Assembly: GCA_017537405.1 (NCBI GenBank)
Contig: JAFYKU010000080.1
Location: 1 to 11,094, forward strand
Direction of reading: 5' to 3'
From: Clostridia bacterium
GTDB lineage: Bacteria > Bacillota > Clostridia > Christensenellales > UBA1242
DNA: 11,094 nt
A model generated the notes under the pieces. That model had not been told where the DNA came from, ran no database searches, and worked only from the letters and a program-made list of their open reading frames with translations. The position numbers and the translations under genes are program-made. This document shows, piece by piece, positions 6,253 through 11,094 of this stretch. The first letter of the stretch is position 1; every line of letters starts with the position of its first letter.

Positions 6253-6793
6253 ATTTTGTGACAAAGAAACTGACAATGATAACTTGGAAGAAGTTGGTGG
6301 CGCTATTGTCCGTGTTTGTGATGACTGTCGTAACAATCCTACATTTGGTGGTGAACTTTATGCTCGTAAGATTGAAAATGAGAGCAATAAGCCAGTAGAA
6401 CAACCAAAACCACTGGAACATTATAGTTTTAATCCAAATGTAAATCGTTTTGAAAGATGGAATCAAATCAAAAAGAACCACGAAACAACGGCTTTGGTTG
6501 ACGAACAAAAGTTATTAAAAGTTACCAGAGAGTTGGCACGATTAAAAACCGAAGAAGCAGCTTTCAAAGCGGAGTTACAACAATTGATGGAACGCAACGG
6601 CACTAAATCGTTAAAAACTAAATACTTCACGATTACTTATGTTGAAGAACATAGTCAACGCAAACTTGATACCAAGGCATTGGAAGAAACACACCCAGAC
6701 TTATGTGCTGAATTTATGAAGACATCGACCGTTAAAGCATCGGTCAAAATAACATTAAAAAAAGAAAAGAAAGGAGAAAAAGAAAATGCATAA
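6239..6793 (+). CDS. Phage protein with N-terminal zinc ribbon and Gp157-like C-terminal region
   Basis: This is a 184-residue protein. The N-terminus has a clear four-cysteine zinc site, C4-x2-C7 and C27-x2-C30, like a short zinc ribbon. A Pro/Asn-rich linker (about 45-75) leads to a coiled coil (about 85-120, KLLKVTRELARLKTEEAAF). The remaining segment (about 121-175: KYFTITYVEEHSQRKLDTKAL, then VKASVKITLK) resembles a small beta domain seen in many Firmicutes phage replication-region proteins, related in layout to Gp157-type proteins. The zinc ribbon looks like an added module. Good Shine-Dalgarno GGAGG lies just upstream. It sits between the annealing protein and SSB, so a role in phage DNA metabolism is likely but unproven. 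Confidence 0.65.
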   Translation: MAHCEFCDKETDNDNLEEVGGAIVRVCDDCRNNPTFGGELYARKIENESNKPVEQPKPLEHYSFNPNVNRFERWNQIKKNHETTALVDEQKLLKVTRELARLKTEEAAFKAELQQLMERNGTKSLKTKYFTITYVEEHSQRKLDTKALEETHPDLCAEFMKTSTVKASVKITLKKEKKGEKENA

Positions 6794-7190
6794 AGTATTT
6801 CTAATTGGAAATTTAACACGTGACCCAGAGTTACAAGAAATAGGCGCAGATGGAACTAAAGTTTGTAAATTTACATTGGCTGTTAATCGCCAATCAGGAA
6901 CTGAAAAAGTAGCAGATTTTTACAACATCACTGCTTGGCGAAAATTGGGCGAAAATTGTGCTAGTTTTCTTAAAAAAGGTAGCAAAGCTGCAATTAGTGG
7001 CGACATTCAAATTCGCAATTACGAAGACAAGGAAGGTAATAAACGTACTTCGGTTGAGGTTAATGCAAATGCAGTTGAATTCCTAGATCGTAAACCTGAT
7101 AGTTCATACGATAAACGAGAAAAGCAAACTGAACCAGTTCAACAAGACGTTAAAATTACGCCGATAAATGACGATAGTTTACCATTTTAA
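6786..7190 (+). CDS. ssb: Single-stranded DNA-binding protein (phage SSB)
   Basis: This is a 134-residue SSB. The OB fold runs from MHKVFLIGNLTRDPEL to about residue 100, with the hallmark segments CKFTLAVNR, DFYNITAWRKLGENC, LKKGSKAAISGDI and RTSVEVNANAVEFL. A short polar linker ends in the acidic tail DDSLPF, the docking site that SSBs use for replication and recombination partners. It is slightly short for a host SSB (often 150-180 residues) but typical of phage versions. It would coat single strands made by the phage replication fork and present them to the annealing protein encoded upstream. The gene overlaps its upstream neighbour by 8 bases, with AAAGGAG as ribosome site. Confidence 0.95.
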   Translation: MHKVFLIGNLTRDPELQEIGADGTKVCKFTLAVNRQSGTEKVADFYNITAWRKLGENCASFLKKGSKAAISGDIQIRNYEDKEGNKRTSVEVNANAVEFLDRKPDSSYDKREKQTEPVQQDVKITPINDDSLPF

Positions 7191-7199
7191 GGGGGAAAA

Positions 7200-7535
7200 A
7201 TGAAACTTGCAAAATGCAAAATTGATGCTAAGCGTGAAGCCTATAAAGCGGTTGCTGAAAACGAATTAATTAAGGGCACGAGCCGAAATTCACTAAGAAT
7301 TAAACTTAGTTGTAGCGACCGCTTCGCACGAAGCATAGTAGCTGAAATTGCACAAGAAAAACCGGTCGTGTTTTTATCCCAAGCAGAAGCCGGTTATCAA
7401 ATCTTGCCACCAAGAGAAAGTTTAACACCAGAATGGGTGGCTTATTGGGAAACATTTAGAGACCATACAGTGGCGGAAATTAAAAGTCGAATGAAAGAAT
7501 TAAATAAGCGGGTCGAACCGCTAGAAAGGTGGTAA
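7200..7535 (+). CDS. Small phage protein with a winged-helix-like region
   Basis: This is a 111-residue protein. Residues ~15-70 look like a helix-turn-helix or winged helix: helices NELIKGTSRNSLRIKL and SCSDRFARSIVAEIAQ, then a beta turn PVVFLSQAEAGYQIL. The last ~40 residues form a charged helix (TVAEIKSRMKELNKRV) that may dimerise. This layout matches small DNA-binding proteins often found beside SSB in Firmicutes phages, where the phrase ending in GY(Q/F)(I/L) caps the wing. Its target is unknown. A purine-rich GGGGG site precedes the ATG, 9 bases after ssb. Confidence 0.6.
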   Translation: MKLAKCKIDAKREAYKAVAENELIKGTSRNSLRIKLSCSDRFARSIVAEIAQEKPVVFLSQAEAGYQILPPRESLTPEWVAYWETFRDHTVAEIKSRMKELNKRVEPLERW

Positions 7536-7538
7536 ACA

Positions 7539-7973
7539 ATGATTAAAGTTGATACAAGAGAAAAGCAAAATGCACACATCATTGATTTCTTTGAACGCAA
7601 TGATATAGAATTTTGCACCAATAAAACCTGTTACATAGGAGACTATTGCAATACTGAAAATCCTAATGTTTACGTGGAACGCAAAAACAGTTGGGACGAA
7701 TTAGCGGGTAATTGTGGCAAGAATCATGACCGCTTTAAGCGAGAATTAGAACGCTTAGACGATTGTGGTGGCAAGATGTACATCTTGGTTGAAACAGACA
7801 TACCGTTGCAAAATTGGAAACCGAAACATGCAAGAAAAATGACGGCTGAGCAAATGGATAAAATCTTAACTGCTTGGGCACACAAACACCGTGTTTCAAT
7901 TATGACCACACCAAAAGAACAAGCTGGTTATTGGATTTATAAAATCTTACACGAGGTAAAAGCCAATGGGTAG
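7539..7973 (+). CDS. ERCC4-type (XPF-like) nuclease
   Basis: This is a 144-residue stand-alone nuclease domain of the ERCC4/XPF family. The metal-binding motif is clear: VDTRE at residues 4-8, GDY at 34-36, and ERKNSWD at 47-53, which fits the family pattern GDXnERKX3D. Helix NHDRFKRELERL (62-73) follows, as in other members. XPF-type enzymes cut branched DNA near junctions. Small single-domain versions in phages lack the tandem HhH DNA-binding tail of XPF and Mus81, and so does this one. Its neighbours (annealing protein, SSB) suggest it trims or resolves recombination intermediates; this is inference. It overlaps the next gene by 8 bases. Confidence 0.87.
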   Translation: MIKVDTREKQNAHIIDFFERNDIEFCTNKTCYIGDYCNTENPNVYVERKNSWDELAGNCGKNHDRFKRELERLDDCGGKMYILVETDIPLQNWKPKHARKMTAEQMDKILTAWAHKHRVSIMTTPKEQAGYWIYKILHEVKANG

Positions 7974-8769
7974 AAATTTGAAAAGCGGAATGGATTATTT
8001 TGACCATTCAACAACAGCACATGCTGATATTAAACTAGAAAAAGTCATGGCTTGGTACGGTGCAGAGGGTTATGCAGTATATTTCTACCTACTGGAAAAA
8101 ATCTACGCAGAGCCCGATTACGAGCTTCAAATTAACGACGAGGACACGCTTATTTTAATTGCAAATCGCTTAAAACTAGACACAAATAAATTGCGCGATA
8201 TTATAGCAAAATGTGTTTCAGTTGGCTTATTCGATGAAGAAAAATACCAACTTGGACATATTTTAACATCACATGGTATCAAGAAAAGAGCTGACGAAGT
8301 TGAGACCGCAAGAGAGAATAAACGCAATTACAAAAATAGTAGATTGCAAAACAAAAATAGTTCCGAGAAAAATGGCGATTGTTCCAGAGAAAATACCGAT
8401 AGTTCCGAGAAAAATGCCATTTTAGATAGAGAAAATGCACATATAAAAACAGAACAGATAAGAACAGAACAGAACAAAACAGAACAGATAAAAACAAAAG
8501 AGAATAGTACTGCTCGCCACTGTTTTGTTAAACCTACCGTTGAAGAAATTGCTGTCTATTGTGCAGAGCGTAATAACGGTGTTGATGCTGAACAATTCTT
8601 TGCTTTTTACGAAAGTGTTGGGTGGAAGGTTGGAAACAAATCTATGAAAGATTGGAAGTCAGCAGTTATCACTTGGGAAAAGCGTAACCGTGAAAAACAA
8701 CATACAGTGCAATCACAATCCACAAATCCATTTTTGAATTTGGCGATGCAAAGTAGGGGGACGAAATGA
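7966..8769 (+). CDS. Phage replication initiator/replisome organiser (DUF4373-like N-terminus)
   Basis: This is a 267-residue protein. Residues 9-110 (MDYFDHSTTAHAD, then KVMAWYGAEGYAVYFYLLEKIY) match the Lin1244/Lin1753-type DUF4373 domain, a winged-helix-like fold at the start of many Firmicutes phage replication proteins. A repetitive Ser/Glu/Asn/Lys-rich linker spans ~125-185. The C-terminal ~60 residues (VEEIAVYCAERNNGVDAEQFFAFYESVGWKVG, then MKDWKSAVITWEK) match a common tail that follows DnaD-like parts in such proteins. These proteins bind the phage origin and recruit the helicase loader, here encoded directly downstream with a 4-base overlap. The linker DNA contains two sets of tandem units (8359-8505), so the gene may carry its own origin, as lambda O does. 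DnaD-type activity is inferred from family resemblance. Confidence 0.85.
   Translation: MGRNLKSGMDYFDHSTTAHADIKLEKVMAWYGAEGYAVYFYLLEKIYAEPDYELQINDEDTLILIANRLKLDTNKLRDIIAKCVSVGLFDEEKYQLGHILTSHGIKKRADEVETARENKRNYKNSRLQNKNSSEKNGDCSRENTDSSEKNAILDRENAHIKTEQIRTEQNKTEQIKTKENSTARHCFVKPTVEEIAVYCAERNNGVDAEQFFAFYESVGWKVGNKSMKDWKSAVITWEKRNREKQHTVQSQSTNPFLNLAMQSRGTK
8359..8442 (+). repeat. Four tandem 21-bp units inside the initiator gene
   Basis: Units start at 8359, 8380, 8401 and 8422. Units 1 and 3 are nearly identical (AGTTCCGAGAAAAATG core), unit 2 is a variant (TGTTCCAGAGAAAATA) and unit 4 is degenerate. They encode 7-residue repeats of the SSEKNGD type in the protein linker. They stop exactly where a second repeat set begins. 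They may be iterons for initiator binding, or the result of slippage in a disordered linker. Confidence 0.75.
8446..8505 (+). repeat. Four tandem 15-bp units inside the initiator gene
   Basis: Units start at 8446, 8461, 8476 and 8491. Units 1 and 3 are identical (AAAACAGAACAGATA), unit 2 is close and unit 4 is degenerate. They encode a five-residue repeat of the KTEQI type. The plus strand is almost free of T here apart from the ATA codons, giving strong purine/adenine strand bias. Such arrays beside or within an initiator gene are a common form of phage replication origin. Confidence 0.8.
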
Positions 8770-9203
8770 CGAGAGAAGAAACGGCGGAATTGTTGGCAGT
8801 TATCAAAGTCGCATTCCCACAACAACTTGGCAAGTTAAGCGACTTCGAGGCAAATGCAATGGTTAATTTATGGGCAGACGAATTTGCATCAGTACCGAAA
8901 GAAGTAATGCATTTGGCGACAAAAAACATAGTGAAAAAATTAAAGTTCTTTCCGTCAGTTGCTGATATGTGTGAAGAACTGGACGCATTAAATCGAAGTT
9001 CTTACAGCCGTTTGATTTGTGAAGATTGCGACAGTGAAACAAAACGGAAACTAGAACTTATACGACAATCCACAGCGGATTTTGCTGTAACAAAAATGAT
9101 GGAACACCGGGCAGCCGGTGCGAAAGATTGGCTCTTAGAAAACTTAAAAAATAAACAATTGCAACTTGGGGGTGAGCGTAATGAAATGCTTGTTGAAAAC
9201 TAG
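8766..9203 (+). CDS. G39P-like phage replicative helicase loader/inhibitor
   Basis: This is a 145-residue protein. The N-terminal ~75 residues (MTREETAELLAVIKVAFPQQ, then a Trp at 36 and FFPSVADMCEELD at 61-73) follow the pattern of the phage SPP1 G39P / loader-and-inhibitor of G40P family. That fold binds the initiator and the hexameric helicase and delivers the helicase to the origin. The C-terminal half is a charged helical region with an isolated CEDC pair. It overlaps the initiator gene by 4 bases (ATGA), matching the usual initiator-then-loader order. No phage helicase gene follows in the window, so it would load the host DnaB-type helicase or one encoded elsewhere. Family match is by pattern only. 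Confidence 0.7.
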   Translation: MTREETAELLAVIKVAFPQQLGKLSDFEANAMVNLWADEFASVPKEVMHLATKNIVKKLKFFPSVADMCEELDALNRSSYSRLICEDCDSETKRKLELIRQSTADFAVTKMMEHRAAGAKDWLLENLKNKQLQLGGERNEMLVEN

Positions 9204-9687
9204 AAGTGACATCTTAGATGTACAAGATTTGTTGTTTGAAATAGCACCGTTACTTAAAGAAAAACCTTATGTTTGTGAAATTAAACCATATGTTAAGAAG
9301 CGTAGTTTAGATGCCAATGCTTACTTCCATGTTCTATGTGATGCTATCGCAAAAGCCACTAAACGCACTCCAGATGAAATTAAAATAGATTTGAACACAA
9401 CTTACGGTACGCTTGCAACGGATAAAGACGGACAATATGTGGCGGTTATTTTGCCGGAAAAAGTAAAAGTTGAGGATTTCTATTCGTACGCAAAATGGTA
9501 TAAATCTGTAGAAATAAATAACAAAAAATTCAATTCATATTTGCTTTATAAACCAACTCACGAACTCAATAGCAAGGAAATGGCAACATTAATTGACGGT
9601 ACAATTTATGAAGCTGAGCAGTTGGGAATTGAAACTAAAACACCGGACGAGCTAGCTGAACTCGAAGGGTACGGAGCGGTTGCATGA
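9181..9687 (+). CDS. NinB-like phage recombination protein
   Basis: This is a 168-residue protein. The segment KKRSLDANAYFHVLCDAIA (from residue 39) matches the RSLDxN signature of lambda NinB/Orf and of related Firmicutes phage proteins, followed by a helical body. In lambda, Orf is a recombination mediator that works with SSB; the similarity here is mainly that motif. The rest (KWYKSVEINNKKFNSYL and the C-terminal LIDGTIYEAEQLGI) is conserved-looking but unassigned. I chose ATG 9181, not the upstream TTG at 9166, because GGGGGTGAG sits just before it. The gene starts 23 bases inside the helicase-loader gene, indicating coupled translation. It is next to an HNH-like protein, as in other nin-type clusters. 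Confidence 0.6.
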   Translation: MKCLLKTRSDILDVQDLLFEIAPLLKEKPYVCEIKPYVKKRSLDANAYFHVLCDAIAKATKRTPDEIKIDLNTTYGTLATDKDGQYVAVILPEKVKVEDFYSYAKWYKSVEINNKKFNSYLLYKPTHELNSKEMATLIDGTIYEAEQLGIETKTPDELAELEGYGAVA

Positions 9688-9980
9688 GAAAAAGTATTCT
9701 TTGTAATAATGAAATGCCAACTTGTTATTTTTGTGGAACTGGAAACCAACTTGAAAGGCATCATTGCTTGTATGGTATTTATCGTGAGAAAGCTGATAAG
9801 TATGGACTTTGGGTTTACTTATGTCACTTTCATCACCGTGGACAATTTGGGGTCCACAGCCATAAAGGTCGGAAACGTTCTTTAGAATTGCAATCATTAG
9901 CACAAATAAAGTTTGAAGAAAAATATGGACACGAGAAGTTTATATCGGAATTTAAAAGAAATTTTTTGGGGGTAAATTAA
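9684..9980 (+). CDS. Small HNH-like zinc protein of phage recombination regions
   Basis: This is a 98-residue protein. Its cysteines and histidines form a treble-clef-like set: C14-x2-C17, the pair HH at 26-27, then C47-x2-H50-H51 and H58. The phrases LERHHCLYGIYREKADKYGLW and GVHSHKG match a small family seen in many Firmicutes prophages, usually beside replication or recombination genes. Whether it cuts DNA or only binds it is unknown: the spacing is not that of a classical HNH, and the first H pair may serve metal binding. Its ATG overlaps the upstream stop (ATGA). Confidence 0.6.
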   Translation: MRKSILCNNEMPTCYFCGTGNQLERHHCLYGIYREKADKYGLWVYLCHFHHRGQFGVHSHKGRKRSLELQSLAQIKFEEKYGHEKFISEFKRNFLGVN

Positions 9981-9981
9981 A

Positions 9982-10290
9982 ATGCGAAGAGAACAATTAT
10001 GTTGGGATTGTAAGAATGCATGTGCAAATGCTTGTTGCTGGATGCGAGATTGCACGCCAGTTCCAGGTTGGAATGCACAGGTTGTCGCACGAAAGAAAAG
10101 CGACCAAGGGGCATATTTAGGACAATCGTTTTTTATTAAATCATGCCCGAACTTTGTAAAAGATAATCAAGATAAAACTCCAGTCAATGGCAATCTATCA
10201 AAAACTGAAAGTTCAATGCAAAAGATATTGCGAAGTCTTGAAAGACTTGCAGCAAGAAGAGAAAAAATTTTATTAAAAGGAACTAAATAA
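9982..10290 (+). CDS. Cysteine-rich small phage protein
   Basis: This is a 102-residue protein of unknown function. The first 60 residues carry CWDC (7-10), C14, CC (18-19), C24 and a late C55, around the motif PVPGW (26-30) and the ending SCPNFVKD. This layout is recurrent in small Firmicutes phage proteins and probably binds zinc. The C-terminal 40 residues are a charged helix (MQKILRSLERLAARREKILLKG) that could bind nucleic acid or a partner. It starts 1 base after the previous stop, with GGGGG upstream, and the next gene follows after 1 base. One of its neighbours is HNH-like, so a DNA-related role is possible but unsupported. Confidence 0.65.
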   Translation: MRREQLCWDCKNACANACCWMRDCTPVPGWNAQVVARKKSDQGAYLGQSFFIKSCPNFVKDNQDKTPVNGNLSKTESSMQKILRSLERLAARREKILLKGTK

Positions 10291-10291
10291 A

Positions 10292-10534
10292 ATGGATAAA
10301 TTAAAAGACTTAAACTACTACTTGTTTGAACAATTAGACCGTATATCTAACGATGATTTGCAAGGTGAGGAGCTCGATCGTGAACTTGCACGTGCAAAAG
10401 CAATCACGGATACGGCAACGCAAATTATTAAACAATCGCAAACACAACTTCGTGCAGCAGAGTTATTTGTAAGAGCTGGAAAGGAATTACCAGATGCTGC
10501 ACAATCCTTGTTAGAGGGTGCTAATAATGACTAA
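10292..10534 (+). CDS. Small helical phage protein
   Basis: This is an 80-residue protein, mostly helical, with an N-terminal phrase LNYYLFEQLDRI and a core helix LDRELARAKAITDTATQII. This matches a short conserved hypothetical family in many Firmicutes prophages, where it often sits between replication genes and an HNH nuclease, as here. No catalytic residues are visible. It may be a regulator or protein-protein adaptor. Its reading frame overlaps the next gene by 8 bases, so translation is coupled. AAAGGAAC lies upstream of the ATG, close to the end of the previous gene. Confidence 0.65.
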   Translation: MDKLKDLNYYLFEQLDRISNDDLQGEELDRELARAKAITDTATQIIKQSQTQLRAAELFVRAGKELPDAAQSLLEGANND

Positions 10535-11094
10535 CCACTATACGAACGAAGAAAATAAATTTTTTATTGAGTTTGTCCCTGGACACACTGACAAAGAAAC
10601 TGCAGCTGAATTCGAAAAACGATTCGGCCGAAAAATTAACACTGGTGCGGTAGGTAATCGAAAAACTTTGCTGGGGATTCGAAACGGTTTAATAGGCGGT
10701 AGGTTCGAAAAAGGACAAGTGTCGCACAATAAAGGTATTGTTCGCACTAAATGGATGAGCGCCGAAAGTATTGCAATATGTGAAAAAACGCAATTCACAA
10801 AGGGCCACACTCCGGCAAACACCAGAGCCGTTGGCGAAGAAAGAATTACAAAAGACGGTTACATTATGGTTAAAAAAGCGGCCAGAAATGAAACCAATAA
10901 TAATTTCTTTGACCTAAAACACAAAATTGTCTGGGAAGCAGCATATGGAAAAATCCCCAAAGGTCATTGCTTAATATTTTTAGACGGCGACAAGACAAAT
11001 TGCGATCTGAATAACTTGCGATTGGTAAGTCGTGCAGAACTTGCGCGATTAAATCAAAACCATTTACTTGGTGTAAACGGCAAAGATAATTCAA
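10527..11094 (+). CDS. HNH endonuclease with N-terminal DNA-binding region (3' end outside window)
   Basis: At least 189 residues are visible and the frame runs off the window. The N-terminus (YTNEENKFFIEFVPGHTDKE, then FEKRFGRKINTGAVGNRK) looks like a helix-turn-helix DNA-binding region, followed by GGRFEKG and TKGHTPANT hinge-like segments. The nuclease domain is clear: KDGYIMVK (110-117), H132 in HKIVWEA, KGH at 146-148, and DGDKTNCDLNNL (153-164), the conserved H...H...N pattern of HNH enzymes. In phages such proteins are often homing-type or packaging-associated nucleases. The position at the end of the early operon and the long N-terminal region favour a homing-like or accessory nuclease, but the target site is unknown. 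The ATG overlaps the previous gene by 8 bases. Confidence 0.85.
   Translation, partial: MTNHYTNEENKFFIEFVPGHTDKETAAEFEKRFGRKINTGAVGNRKTLLGIRNGLIGGRFEKGQVSHNKGIVRTKWMSAESIAICEKTQFTKGHTPANTRAVGEERITKDGYIMVKKAARNETNNNFFDLKHKIVWEAAYGKIPKGHCLIFLDGDKTNCDLNNLRLVSRAELARLNQNHLLGVNGKDNS

Noticed and set aside
6864..6875. Perfect palindrome TGTAAATTTACA, similar to the 4757-4776 dyad
   Set aside because: It lies inside the conserved SSB OB-fold coding sequence and is short and AT-rich, so chance or codon use explains it.
1..11094. CRISPR arrays, tRNA or rRNA genes, insertion sequences
   Set aside because: No spaced repeat array, tRNA-like fold or transposase was seen on either strand; the only tandem repeats are those within the initiator gene.

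Overview
The window joins a block of Firmicutes-type housekeeping genes (1-3087) to an early/replication operon of a temperate-phage type (4898-11094), with one unrecognised opposite-strand gene (3103-4704) between them. Dense gene packing, strong Shine-Dalgarno sites (AGGAGG type), AT-rich codon use and the dprA-topA-hslV order all point to a low-GC Firmicute, and a Negativicute-like lineage is possible. The species cannot be fixed from sequence alone.

Region 1 (2-3087, + strand): the 3' part of dprA (DNA uptake/recombination mediator), a complete topA (type IA topoisomerase with three C-terminal zinc fingers) and a complete hslV (proteasome-like peptidase). They are closely spaced and probably co-transcribed. 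hslU, the ATPase partner of HslV, does not follow hslV here, and neither trmFO nor xerC lies between topA and hslV.

Region 2 (3103-4704, - strand): a 533-aa protein with two N-terminal membrane segments, a long acidic low-complexity linker and a C-terminal helical domain, function unknown. It converges on hslV with a 15-bp gap. A good sigma-70-like promoter lies just upstream of it.

Region 3 (4705-4897): a compact divergent control region. It holds the minus-strand promoter with a 20-bp dyad over its -35 box, a plus-strand hairpin plus T-run, and a plausible plus-strand promoter with a 16-bp dyad beside its -10 box. No integrase or repressor gene is present, which is unusual at the edge of a prophage.

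Region 4 (4898-11094, + strand): a tightly packed, often overlapping phage operon. It begins with small helical and acidic proteins. A recombination/replication set follows: Rad52-like single-strand annealing protein, zinc-ribbon plus Gp157-like protein, SSB, a winged-helix-like protein, an ERCC4-type nuclease, a DUF4373 replication initiator and a G39P-like helicase loader. Then come a NinB-like protein, a small HNH-like zinc protein, a Cys-rich protein, a small helical protein and an HNH endonuclease that runs off the window. Together these would open an origin, load the host DnaB-type helicase and coat, anneal and process DNA. The best candidate origin is inside the initiator gene, where four 21-bp units are followed directly by four 15-bp units (8359-8505).

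No RNA genes, CRISPR arrays or insertion sequences were seen, and no stretch over 300 bp lacks a gene.
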